Shown in pieces: positions 46,558 through 58,600 of a stretch of 64,000 nt of DNA. Origin of the DNA: Sparassis latifolia (Eukaryota; Basidiomycota; Agaricomycetes; Polyporales; Sparassidaceae). Numbering within the stretch: the first letter of the stretch is position 1; each line of letters begins with the position of its first letter. The notes beneath the pieces are model-generated. The model had not been told where the DNA came from and did no database searches. It was given only the letters and a program-made list of their open reading frames with translations. The stretch spans positions 4,216,001 through 4,280,000 of the forward strand of contig CM031562.1 of assembly GCA_018466975.1 (NCBI GenBank), written 5' to 3'. The position numbers were made by a program, and so were the translations under genes.

Positions 46558-49053
46558 TCACCGAGGCATTTTGGAAGAGCGCACCCGCGAGAATGCGAGT
46601 GCTTTGTCGACTGCGTCCAGGATCGGCTGCATAGCCTACATCAACCATTAAGCTGCATCATTATACACGAGAGTACCGTAAAAACCACTCACAACTCGCA
46701 CGCGCGTCGGATCGACGCCCTCCGCCTGCGCGGCGCGCACGAGGGCATCTACCTTTTCGTGCGTCTTCCCTAGGTACCCGACCATCTTCGCCGCCTTCGC
46801 CGCCTTCTGCACCGGCGTCGACATCGACAGCGTCTGCACCTCTACCAGCGGCGGATATATCGACAGCCAGAACTGTCGCAGGAACTCGTTGGCGGCGGTT
46901 TGGCATGTGGTCATCTGTCGGAAGATGCCCTCAGGCAGGTCGTCTGGAAAACGAATTGGGTGTGAATGAGGAGAGGAGTATGAGGAGACCTACGCTTTTT
47001 CATCTTGACCTCCAGTCGGGCACTCACGTTCTGCGTCATCCCAAGCAGGGCTGTATCTGAGGCTTTTCGCTCTATCTTGAGCTGGTACGAGGGTACGGAT
47101 TGGAATTATATAGCTTCTAGCGTTAGAAGAAAAATGAAGTACCTGGCTGAGATCAGCAGACCACCCCTGCATACTCTCTTTCGCCTCCCGCAACGCCGTT
47201 CGAAGATCAAGACCCTACGTGTCTCCGCGGTTAGGGAGTAAAGACAGCATGGAACGAAACTCACTGGATTCGGAGTCTGTGGTGCTGACGACTCCATCCT
47301 ACCTTGGAAGTATCGCTGCCGATCTTGCATATCTAGCAGAATACCTGCAGAGGCTTGGTTATCGTGTAGGTCTTCTAGGTCCAATTGCGCTAGGCGCTGT
47401 CGACATCAAAATTCTGAGAACAGGATACCCTAGAGATAAAAGGGGCTCACATCGAGGCCTTCGTCTGTTCGTTTCCGTTTCGCCGCAGGTTCTCCTCTTC
47501 TTCCCTTTCAGACGGAATATCTTGGAAGAATATGGGAGACGTACAACGCGGTATCCAGCAATCTCCCTGAGTGTTCGTTGAATTTGCGAATGAGTGGCAG
47601 GACCGCTCGCTGTTTCCCCGCCTGCATCGTGACGTCTCTCGCGTTGCCAGTCTACCAGAATATTAGCCAGACACCTTGTGAATTCATTTACCACTACCTC
47701 ATCATGGTCCTCCTGCGTGGCGCCTAAGTCAATGAATATATCCACGCCTTCTTGTCTGAGCCGCCGGGGCTCCAACTCTAAGCAGGACCGGCGTGATTCA
47801 CGATCTCATTGGCTTGACGACTACTTACCATCGTCCTCCTTCTCCAGGTACTTGTCGAATATCGGATCATCCTTGACGACATGCTGAGCTGCAGACGAGC
47901 GGATGGAGGCTCGGTGAGCGTTGAAGAGCTTCGACTGGAAGTAGCGCTTCCAGAACTCCGCTTCGGAGAGCTTCCGTGTGGTTTAATGGAATGCGCTATG
48001 AGAGACAAAGACTTGAGATACCTTGTTTGGAACGTTCTCGCTGTACGCCTTCGCTACGACGGGATATTCTTCGAAGATATCATGTACAAGCTGTGGGGTG
48101 ATGACGATCTTGACCTCCCCATCCATGGTCTGTGGTCGTGGGTCAACCAACTGACCTGGTTTTCCTCGCTGCTGGTTCTCGGTAGCAGCCTGCGCTAGGA
48201 GAAGATGCTGCATAAAAGTTTCAAAAGACGGTACACACGGGTGCAAAGCTTGGAATTACTTCTCGGCCTTCCCAGAACTCGTTTTCTGTAATTTGCCCGC
48301 CCATGACGAGCTCTCTGTGTAAAGCCGCAAGTTCCGGGTTGCTCAGAAGCACTTTCTTGCGCAGCCTGAACTCGCTCGTAGGATCGTTGACCGGAGTTCC
48401 CGAGGCGTGCGAGTCGCTGCCAGTAGAGGGCGCGCGGGACGTTGACGCCCTAGACGACTGTACCGAAGGTCGGTGTCCATGCGTGATAGGCCGCGCGGGC
48501 ACTGGGGTTCCAGGGGGAACAGCGGAGGCGGGTGTTGCGACCCCGCTACGGTTGCGGCTGATGATGGCAGTCAGTTCGTTCTTGAATTTTTCGCGTTCGG
48601 CGAGCGCCACGCCTTGTGGCGCTGTGAAAGTGAAGTTGTGGCCTGTGTCATCCCCGACGACTCCGAGCTTGAGACGTGTTTGTGCGGCGCCCTCTTTGCT
48701 GCAAAATAGAGCTTCGAGAGGGGGATGTCAGTAAAGGTTTGAGCGGGAGACAGAGATAATTCGGCATAATAAACCTGAGATTAAGTGCACATGGACAAAA
48801 GCTCGAATGAATCGCGCACATATCAGGTCAAAGTGCGAGCCCGTCCACCGAAGTCCACGATTCAGTCGAGGTGCCTACCAATACACGAGGTGCAAAAGTA
48901 TTGGGAAAGCTCACATGCTGCTTCGGCATAGGATACCCTGACAGATGGTACTTTCTTTCCATCTTGGGTCCATAGGAGATGGGTGTGAGTGAGTTCTAAG
49001 AGGCCGGGCAACTTCTTGTAGGAGGCCTTGGCCGTGCAGAGAGTGGAAGGCAT
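46558..49053 (-). CDS. TFB1: TFIIH core subunit Tfb1/p62 (GTF2H1), 591 residues
   Basis: Twelve exons from high to low: 49053-48915, 48711-48260, 48207-48022, 47970-47829, 47777-47698, 47651-47545, 47499-47451, 47396-47265, 47214-47143, 47081-46994, 46943-46693 and 46635-46558. Tfb1 is part of TFIIH, needed for RNA polymerase II initiation and nucleotide-excision repair. The N-terminal PH-like domain is residues 1-95 (YKKLPGLLELTHTHLLWTQD, LKLGVVGDDTGHNFTFTAP). Two BSD domains follow (EFRLRKKVLLSNPELAALH with ITENEFWEGRE; LVHDIFEEYPVVAKAYSEN with LSEAEFWKRYFQSKLF). The C-terminal half has LDMQDRQRYFQGRM and MTTCQTAANEFLRQFW, then helices ending AMQPILDAVDKALAFSR. The exon at 47499-47451 uses a less certain acceptor; alternatives shift only a few residues before PAAKRKRTDEG. 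All other junctions are clear. Confidence 0.9.
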
Positions 49054-49315
49054 GCAAGCGGTGGCGTCGAGCGCTCTCGCCGGCAGCTACTTTAGCGCTG
49101 GATGTAGTACGCGTGCACGTGATCCCTGCGCGTCCACGGTTCGAGTAGGACGCGTACACCAACCACGACGACCCACGATCTCCCTTATGTTGCGTAGGGA
49201 TACGACGAAGAGACCTGACTTCTACGAAAACAGGTGAAAAACATGTGGGCATGTGCGGCTCTCCCTGCTAATGCCTGCTGTGCACCAGGCTCATCGAAGC
49301 AAGCTCAAGACCGAC
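49054..49315. promoter_or_regulatory. Shared divergent promoter, TFB1 and chitin synthase
   Basis: 262 bases between the two start codons. An in-frame upstream ATG at 49271 could extend the chitin synthase by 15 residues; I preferred 49316, where the protein begins MSGYHF. No TATA box is obvious. Confidence 0.45.
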
Positions 49316-52300
49316 ATGTCAGGATACCATTTCACGAATGCTCCGATGCCCTCCACGGACTCAAGCTTCGACTACGATAACAGAGACCAGGCTGCTGCCG
49401 GTGTGTTAAGTCGATTATCCAGGACGTCGCCTGTCCGCAACCCTTCTCTGCCTACCGTTGAAGAGGACACGGAAGATAATTCTTCTATTGGCGACTGGTC
49501 TTCACCTTCGAGACCTAACACGGCGTCTGGAATCTCTCTTGTACCTCGATCTCAGAGATACGACAACTACTACAATCCCCTGCCCGCCATCAACTCTGGC
49601 GAACCACTGCACTGGGACGACCTGCACCTTCAAGGGGACGAGGATCCTTTTTCGGCCCCTCAAAGCGCGGTACAGTCCCCAGTACGCCCACGAACGCAGA
49701 ACACGACCCAATCTCAGGACTACCGCAATTCTGGCTATTCATACACAACAACAGACAGCTGGCAGCTTCCCTCAAGGCCCATATCTGCGTACAGCGCAGT
49801 CAGCGCCGATCCTTCTCCTGTGCGCCCCAACTCCACGGGATATACATACTATCAGTCCGAAGACGAATTATCAATCGACCACTTCAGGCATGACACGGAG
49901 GCCTACGCCTCTGGGACGTATTCCCGCCCGTCTTACCGGCCCCCGCGATCCCGCTCTCCTACTCCTGCCGTGGATGATGAGGACTACCAGATAGTGGGGA
50001 ACGACAGCGTCCACTACACGGGGCAGTCACCAGCGCGGCAGCAATCGCCTTATGATGAGGAAAAGGCCGCCGCTTCACATGAACATTATCGGAGCTCCTA
50101 CACCGACGCAGACGGGCAGACTATGTATAGCGGTGAAAGCGGCAATCCGGAGAAGTCCCCATACCCCGAACCCCCGACTCCCGTCACCACTCGCCATTTC
50201 GGCCCTGCGCCTGTCGGGCGCGTCCTTCGTCGTCGCAAGACGAAGAAACGCGTGCAGCTCACGAATGGTAACTTGGTGCTCGACCTGGATATCCCCCCGA
50301 CGTTGGTGCTGCCTAGGAAGGGGGAGCCGGAGATGATGAAGACACGATACACTGCTGTGACCTGCGATCCAGATGAGTTCGAGAAAAGCGGCTTTTTCTT
50401 GAGACAGAACGAGATGAGGAGAACAACCGAGCTCTTTATTGTTATCACTATGTATAATGTACGTACCCGTTTCGTTATTCTGGGTGTGTGGTTCTTTGAC
50501 ATAGCTTGCGTCTCGTTGCTCATTCGCCTCCTTCCAGGAAGATGAGGTTCTTTTCTGCAGGACAATATATGGTGTCATGCGGAACATATCTCATCTTTGC
50601 TCTCGGAAGAATTCCCGTACATGGGGTCAGGATGCGTGGAAGAAGGTTCTTTTATTCCCTCCCTAATCTCTCTTGACCTTCTTACTGTTCATACAGGTCG
50701 TTGTCTGCATTGTAGCGGATGGCCGCAAAAAGGTGCACCCACGGGTCCTCGACTGCCTGACCTTGCTCGGCGTATACCAAGCCGGCGACCACATGAAAAA
50801 TATGGTCAACAACAAGCCCGTCACCGCCCATCTGTTCGAGTACACCACATCTTTCGGTTTGGATTCCAACCTGCACTTCAAGTACCCCGACAAGGGTGTC
50901 ATGCCGACACAGATTATATTTTGCATGAAGGAGAAGAACCAGAAGAAGATCAACAGTCATCGGTGGTTCTTCAACGCTTTTGCTCCCATGCTGCAGGTAG
51001 TATTTATTCTGTAATACGCAACACCTCACTTGTTGGCTGATGTCCGGTGTTCAGCCCAACGTCTGCGTCCTCCTCGATGTCGGTACGCGACCCGAGAACA
51101 AGAGCATATACTACCTGTGGAAGGCATTCGACGTGAACTCCAACGTCGCCGGTGCATGCGGCGAAATTGCTGCGTACAAAGGCAAACGGTGGTCCGCATT
51201 GCTGAACCCGCTCGGTGAGTTGTGCGACGCGATATATTCTGCACTCTTCCGTGACACCCTTGTTCCAGTTGCGGCACAAAATTTCGAGTACAAAATTGCC
51301 AACATCCTCGACAAGCCGACAGAGTCACTGTTCGGCTACATCAGTGTCCTGGTGAGTAAGTCATTTACATGTGATCGTTCTGCTGTTTGACGGCTCCCCA
51401 GCCCGGTGCCTTTTCAGCGTATCGGTCTGTAATGACGACTCGTGCGCTGTATGTCGCGAATTCATTTTGGTCGTAGGTACATCGCACTGCAAAATGACAA
51501 GATGGGCTATGGGCCGTTGGCATCGTACTTCAAGGGTGAAGTGCTGCATGGTCGCGACACGGATATTTTCACTTCGAACATGTGTACGTTCACCCTGCTA
51601 TCTCATCTGAATTCATCTGATGATAATGATCGTTTGATGAACAGACCTCGCCGAGGATGTATGCGTTTTGACCTACTTCTTTGACAATATCCGCTTACGA
51701 TTTGAGTGCAGCGAATTCTGTGCTTCGAGCTTGTCGCGAAGTCGAATTCCAATTGGTGAGTTCAGACGGAATCTCATCTCATGGTACTTACACCCGATAC
51801 CTCACAGGATACTCAAATACGTGAAGAGTGCAATCGCCGAGACGGATGTCCCCGACGCTCTGCCTGAGTTCATCAGCCAACGCAGACGGTGGCTGAATGG
51901 ATCTTTCTTCGCAGCGACCTACGCGATCGCCCATTTGGGGCAAATTCTGCGGTCGGGGCATAGTGTGCACCGGAAAGTTGTTCTCGTCTTCGAGACCATC
52001 TACAATGTGATCAACCTGGTGGCGGCATGGTTTGCTATCGTAAGTCAGTTTCATGCTTTGCGCTGTGCTCCTGAGCTGATTCGGCGACAGGGCAATTTCT
52101 ATGTTTTCTTCGTTAGTTGACATCTCCATGTGTTATGTTTCCTCCAAGCTGAATGACGACGCAGATTATTCTGACGTCATCTTTGGAGGCCCCATCCTTC
52201 CATATGACAGGTATCAAGTATTTCAACTCCGTTGTTCAGGTATTTACCACATTATTTCCTGGCTAACGTGTGGCTTGAGCCCGGGCATGTAGTTCCTGAT

Positions 52301-53450
52301 GGCAAGTGTCATCGTGGCGTGTTTCCTGTTCTCCATGGGCAACAAACCAAAAGCGTGAGCACCACATGAAACACACCATCTCCCGCTAACTCCACCTCTG
52401 CGTCCAGATCTAAATGGAAGTACAAGCTATCGGTGATCTTCCTCGCCGTCATGATGGTCTATATCATCTTCGCCGCCGTCATGTGCTCCATACAGGCGGC
52501 ATACCAGGGCGGCGGGGCGTATCGGGTCATGCTCTTTAGCATCATCGTGACCTATGGAGGTGAGGATCCTGGCTCCTGCAGCGAATGTGCAGGCGAGGGC
52601 TGACGGTCTGTAGTCTACTGTTTCTCTAGTCTCCTCGCCTTCGATCCGTGGCATATTTTCACGAGTTTCATACCGTATCTGCTGCTGTCTCCCACGTATA
52701 TCAACATCCTGAATATGTAAGCTCTAACATGTTTCTCTGGCAGTAATAAAAGTGCTTACCAGACTACCCAACAGCTACGCGTTCTCCAACCTGGACGATG
52801 TCAGTGCTCTCGCCTTCTGCCATTGCTCCCGCTGAGCTGTATCATCGCAGATCTCGTGGGGCACCAAGCAAGACACGGACGTGGAGACGGACCTCGGCGC
52901 GGTCATCCAGAACAGCAACTCGCAGGTCGACGTTGAGGTGCTCACGGACGCCGCGGACGTCAACGGCATCTACGAGGATGCGCTCCTGAACCTGCGGGAC
53001 AGAAAACCCGTCCCGAAAGCCAGTGCGGGACCGAGCATCGCGGAGAAGGAACAGGTGGCCAGAGATTACTACGCGAATGTCCGAACGAATGTATGTTGTC
53101 TTCTACAATGGGTGCCCGGGTAGTCTGTTTATGGTGTTGTTTAGGTATTGTTGGTATGGGTTATTTCCAACGTGAGTGGTTTCTTGTCGTGGCTTGGCTG
53201 TGATGCACACTTGCTATTAACAGGTCCTACTGCTGGTGTTCATCCTGGGCTGCGGGGACGCCTCGCAAGCGTTCACCGGCCAATCGTTCACTCGGTCAAG
53301 GGCGTATATGACCTTCATCCTTACCTTCGTCGCATTCACCACCATCATTGTACGTCTTGTGCGCTCGTCACAATTCCGATACTCACTCTGGGCGCACAGC
53401 GATTCCTCGGCTCAACAATGTATCTCGTCGCACGCATCTTCACCGGGTAA
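49316..53450 (+). CDS. Chitin synthase, division 1, 1031 residues
   Basis: Twenty exons: 49316-50458, 50538-50645, 50697-50996, 51055-51214, 51269-51351, 51402-51424, 51477-51583, 51645-51658, 51712-51755, 51808-52039, 52091-52111, 52165-52239, 52293-52354, 52408-52559, 52614-52716, 52775-52799, 52851-53090, 53145-53171, 53224-53349 and 53400-53450. Every phase fits. The enzyme is a plasma-membrane GT2 glycosyltransferase polymerising UDP-GlcNAc into chitin. A disordered Ser/Pro/Tyr-rich N-terminus of about 300 residues precedes the catalytic core: [65 protein letters not shown] with the EDR motif next, and the signature QRRRWLNG. Several transmembrane segments follow ([68 protein letters not shown]). 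No myosin or DEK domain is present, which excludes classes V and VII. It resembles class II/III enzymes of division 1. Confidence 0.95.
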
Positions 53451-53600
53451 CTTCGCATCTAGCTCATGTATCGTTATCGTATATACAGCCCCAGTGGGCA
53501 CCAGCGGACATTGTCTTCAGTAGTTGTCGTACATAGACACGGACTGCTATACCTATACCACATAGCTTACAGAGCGAGCCCAAACACCAAACGGAAAGCA

Positions 53601-55041
53601 TCACGCAAACAAATACTCGTAGAACGAACGTGCGGCATTCGGCTGCTCGACGCGTGGCGGCTCGACACGGGGGCGCACCCGCGACGAGGTCCGTCTCGCG
53701 GGCGAGCGCGAGGGCGAAGATGCGGAGCGGCGGGAGCGCTCCCACACATGCGCACGCAGCGACACCTGCCGGACGCGCGGAGCATGGCCGGCGTCACGCA
53801 GGCCCAGTGGAGAAACGGCTGCAGGGAGGCCGCGCTCTGCCTCCGCGTCGGCCTCGCTGTCCTCGGCGTCTGCGTCAGTGTCGCCGATGACGGACCACGC
53901 GTCATCGCTCGCGTACGTGGGCACGGGGAGGAGTTCAGAAGATAGCGGCGCGGAGGCGTCTGAACCCTCTGCGATCGCGCTAAGCGATTGAGCTCGTGCT
54001 TCTGCTGGTGTGGAGGTGAGCCCGTCGGCGTCGGAGTCGGTGCCTACCTCGTGATCGGAGACGAGGTCGAACTCAGAGACGAACTCGGAGTCGAGGTCCG
54101 TTGAGGGCGGGGTGTCGAGGCCGGCGGCGGTGCCGTGGTTGGGGCGGGTGACGTTGGGGCGCAGGAGATAAGTGAGGCGCTTGCCGGACGTCTCCTTGCC
54201 TGTGCGACCGTCCATATTCAGCCATGCCGGGGTCAGTGGGGCGAACATACGCATCATGTGTGGAGGAACGACGCACTGAAACTGACGACATCGTGGTAGC
54301 GCGCACAGCAGTGCACGACGTACCGCGTGAAGGCATGGTCCACGATCCACCACACGAGCTGCAGGGGAGTGCGCGCGACCTCACGGATCGCGTCCGTGCT
54401 CCCGACGCGCACCCCGGGAAAAGACATCTGTGCGGCGGCGTCGGGAGATAAGAGGACGCCGCCCGCGCGCAGCCAGGCGAGCAATTCCCCCTCGACCTCG
54501 CGGACGAGAAGCTCTGTCCTGGGCCCTGTCTTGCGCAGCTCGCGGCGCATGCCCTTGAGGCTTAAGCTGAAGCGGCCTGCGTTGGCTGAGGCGGGCTCGC
54601 GCGCGGGGATCGCGGCGGGCGGGACGGCGTTGTTACGCGAGAGATAGCACGGTAGGGGCTGCGGGAATGTCGCATGGATGCTGGGGGCGGGTACAGCGTA
54701 GTCCCGCTTGGTTGGGGGCACGATGTGGGAGTTGCCCACGAAGCGGGCTGCGAGGAGGATTCAGACTTAGGATTGATGGGGGGTATGGTACCTGACTCAC
54801 CGTTCTCTTTACGCCGGATCCACCGCTTGCCCTCATTATCGTCCCTCCTGCTCTTCTTAGGGGCGAGCGGGGCAAACGATGCTTCCTTCAGGTCATCTGC
54901 AGTGGTGCGTAAATGCGCAAAACGGTCTGAGATCCCAGGGGCCCGCAGGATGGCAGGAAAAGACATAGGCACCGGCCCATCGTCCTTGCGAACAATGGTT
55001 GGAGTCTGTTCCGTGGGCGTAGGTGCAGGGAGAACCTCCAT
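53601..55041 (-). CDS. R3H-associated N-terminal domain protein, 436 residues
   Basis: Three exons from high to low: 55041-54801, 54747-54277 and 54199-53601. All are GT-AG and in phase. The first junction joins KRWIRRKENA to RFVGNSHIVPPTKRDY, the hallmark of the R3H-associated N-terminal domain. A segment that includes ELLVREVEGELLAWL, LVWWIVDHAFTRYVVHCCAR and YHDVVSFS follows. This is the R3H-like part expected to bind single-stranded RNA or DNA. The C-terminal 200 residues are disordered and acidic (DSEFVSEFDLVSDHEVGTDS) and end with an RS/Pro-rich stretch and FYEYLFA. Function in fungi is not established. It converges on the chitin synthase gene (150 bases between stops). Its 5' end is only 66 bases from a large transposon insertion, so its promoter has been displaced. 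Confidence 0.8.
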
Positions 55042-55099
55042 AATATTTATTGTGCGGGGGGGATTGAAAGAATAAAGAGCAAGCGATGATAGGGTACAG

Positions 55100-55106
55100 T
55101 TCCGAT
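55100..55106 (+). repeat. Target-site duplication, left copy (TTCCGAT)
   Basis: TTCCGAT sits immediately outside the left inverted repeat and is repeated directly at 63859-63865 outside the right one. KDZ elements usually make 8-base duplications; here 7 bases match exactly. Confidence 0.85.
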
Positions 55107-55553
55107 CACCTGGACCTCACATGTTACTAAGCTAATTAGCTTGCTTCCCCTATTTTAGACATACTGCCAGTAACATACCAAATAGCTATGCTTTCCCCTA
55201 CCGGCACAAGTCCTCCGGCTATTGCGGATGACCCGAGGCTCCTGATGACGCAATCTATAGATAGCGGGAGGTCTGGGCGGTCCATCCCGCCGGGCGTTGA
55301 GTATACCGTCGGCTATTCCCGCTCCCGCCGCCACGCGCGCGGCGCGCCGTCCCCGCCCTCGTCGGGCACGACGCCGACACCGTTTTCCCCCTACTTCCCG
55401 TAGTTACTGTTACTTTTCCTTCGGTTTTCCCGCCGCCACGCGCGCCGCGCGCGGTCCCCGCGCTCGTCGGGCACGACACCGACACCGTTTCCCCCCTACT
55501 TCCCGTAGTTATTGTTACTTTTCCTTCGTTTTTTTCGCAGTCTAATGTAAATA
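55107..55553 (+). repeat. Left terminal inverted repeat (447 bases)
   Basis: Matches the reverse complement of 63482-63858 almost base for base from CACCTGG to TAATGTAAATA. It is longer than the right copy because it holds a second tandem copy of a roughly 100-base unit. It lacks the extra palindrome copy seen at the right end. A 71-codon open frame inside it appears in both repeats simply because they are inverted copies. Confidence 0.92.
55324..55528 (+). repeat. Tandem duplication inside the left inverted repeat
   Basis: Two copies (about 55324-55424 and 55429-55528, period 105) run from CCCGCCGCCACGCGCG to TTACTTTTCCTTCG. They differ by several substitutions, and both include ACTTCCCGTAGTTA. 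The right repeat has only one copy. Confidence 0.8.
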
Positions 55554-55697
55554 ATGCAGGCTATTAGTTTATTGTAATGCAGCGTTTATCTTTCGCATTA
55601 AGCCTGATGTTCAACAAGATCACGTGCATAGTTCTTACGCGCCTTCCGCGCCTACAGCCACACTCGGCGCCTCATCCACAACGTTTCTGTCGTCGTG

Positions 55698-58600
55698 ATG
55701 GCGGGAGGCACGCGAGCCACCCGCCGCCAGGGCATGTCTCGATCGGTGCGTGTAGCATCTCTTGTAATCTCTGGTGGATCATCCTCTCGACATGCCAAGC
55801 ACCACCGCGAAGCTGTTTATGGTGCGAAGGCTATTGCCCGGGAACAACAGCGAGCAGAGGAGCGGTATCGGTTGGCGGTCACAGGTAAGTAATATGGTGG
55901 ATCTTGACCTGTGTCCAGCTCATATCATTCACAGGACTGGGTGCTCAGAGTCTTCAAGCACTCTCGGATATCAGAGAAGACGACATTCCCATGGGAGACG
56001 CGAGCGCTCCCGATAATCCATTCGCTAACACCGGGGAAGCAGAAGGAGCAGGAGCACCAAACACAGGACATGACCCTTCATCTGCGAGACCGCAGGATGG
56101 CATGGAGTGGGAAGATTTACCCGAGGTCCTTCAAGGTGATGCGTCTTTCGTGCATGCTGTGCGGGACATTGTCGGCTCTGAGTATGTATTATGAATGGTA
56201 GTTATTCATCATCTAACATTCTGCACACAGGTGGAAGGCACGGTGGTATAAAGATGCGCGCACTTGGCGCCAGCGCGTGCATAGGATGGATGAGAACTGG
56301 CGGCCCCTCATCCCCGACCTTATCGATGCTTATCTTACCTGGAAATACGCTCCTGAGCAGCCTCCCAATGTGCCTGCAACTACGGATGACCCTTCCCCCT
56401 ATGACTTCATGATCAACGTGATGGATTTCTACTCTCTCGCTTCATCGGCCACCATCTCTCGTGCAGAGGACTCTAGGTCCATGGCGCATGCACTCGTTCT
56501 CAATGGCTACCTAGGGACATCGCCTGTTTTCCCATCCATGGCAATCTCACTCAAGACATTGGAGCTCCTCCGGAGCTTGAGGCTCGTCAAGGCTTCATTC
56601 AGCATTGAAGCCTTCGGTAAGCTCCTGTGCCATTATTACAAGGCAAGTAATATTTGTGGATTTATCTTTATAATTCTTACCCCGCCGTGATAGGTTCCGT
56701 ATCGCCGTCACTATCACACCCTCCTTTCCGACACTTTTGAAATCTATCTCGAAATTCTGCGTGCTGTTGACAAGCGCGTCTTTTCGGCACTCGGCTGGGA
56801 CTCGCCCAACTGGCGGGTGCTCAACGCTTGCCCTGCTTGTACATATGAGGTGAGTAGTCAGGCTGCAGTCCGAGCATCATAGTACTCACAGTCCCACAGC
56901 TTGAAGGAGAGCCACCACGCCGGTGGAGCCGCATGTTCTGTATGGATGGGAACAATTCGCTGAAGCGGATCGCGCAGGTCGGGAACCGCATTCGAGGTGA
57001 TGCCCGAGTCTTTGTCGATAGCGACTACTATCTGTCGCAGGAATTTGTCGACAAGTACACAGATGAAGTGCCACCACGCCAGACCTCGAGCACCCCAAGC
57101 AACGGTGATGACCTGGAAGAACACGGCCAGGAGGACGACATCAATTGCGGAGATCCAGAGGGAGGGGACCTGACTGACGGGGCATTCGGCGACATTATCA
57201 TTCCTTGCATGGAGAACTGGAAGGCAGCGGCGGCGGATGAAAAAAACGCATGTGGGGTATTTTTGAAGAGACTGGGATCTTTGCGAGCGCGTGTCCCCAT
57301 GGGTTCATCCTGTGGCTAATCGACATGGTTCGTAGCGGTGAGCTGTAAGTGAATTACATCGGATGCCATAAAAATTTGCTAACCTGTAAATTAGGGCAAA
57401 ATATCCGCTTGCTACCATTGCAAAGGTGCTGGAAGTACTCAGTGACAAGACACTGGCAGGTTACAACATCGGCTGCGTCTTTGAGGGTACAATACAGCGT
57501 AGCTCGCTGGGACCTGAATGGCAACGGCACCAGTGCCGTTGCTGCGTGAATGCATTCCACAGCTACTCCCACAACTATCTTTGTCAACTCACGAATCACC
57601 CAAACGTCATCGAAGGTATGGGTCTCGAAGACCTTGAGACGATGGAAAGGATATTTAGCACATCAAACAACCTTGCCGCCATCACACGCTATGCGTCGGG
57701 ATTTCACCGGCGCCTCTTCATCGATGCTTTCTTCCACCAGTGGGATATGGAGAAGTACGCCAATCTCAGCACTATGTTATTCAACAACTATGTCCAGGCT
57801 CTCAAGATCATCAAGGAGGATGGAGCCGCACTCGAAGAAGCCATAGCGGCTCTTCAGATCATGCATGAAGATCTCGCCAAGTGGTCGCATGAGGAGCGCG
57901 AATACTTCAAGAGCCTCGGTGAGGAACCCGAGTGGGATATCCACGCCATGGCCTACGTCGAAAGTCTCCAGGAGTTGCGCACCATCACGTAAGTTTGGAT
58001 GCTCATATTCTTGTGCACGATCATTCTGATTGGATCTCGTTGCAGAGCACACCTTGAGAACACGTCCACCCAGTTCCTCGCCACAACACCCGATGACTAT
58101 ATATTCATGGAGCCGACATCGGGGCGTGTGGCATATAATGCGGATGTATCCCGGACTCGCAAGCTTGAGACGAATAAACGTTATCTCTCCGAACGCCAAG
58201 CCAAGGTCCATCACGATGTCATCGCGATAGAAGTTAAGATGGGCATAGCGCGTCGTTGGCAGCCAACTGATGATGAATACATCGCCACCGTCAAGTACAT
58301 TTCCACTCGCAAGTACCATCGTGCTCTCAACAACCTGCAGCGTCTCATTGTGCGCCATCTGTTTGAACTGCATAAGCTCAATCTCTCCCAGACCGGCAAG
58401 TAACAGATTTTATTCATGCATTGCTATGACTCATACACCCCCCCAGCGTATCGGGTCTGTACTCACATCGCCAAATCGCTCCAGGTCCATTGCAAGGCGA
58501 TTCGCAATGCTGTCAAGGTGTACAATGCTGCTGCCAATGCCCTTGTCCCTCCACATCCCACCCTCGACTGGACGAAGGTCTCCCATTACAGCTTCATTGA

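Noticed and set aside
55188..55403. 71-residue open frame found at both ends of the transposon (also 63527-63742, minus)
   Set aside because: It lies wholly inside the inverted repeats and is duplicated only because the repeats are copies. There is no splice structure or recognisable domain.
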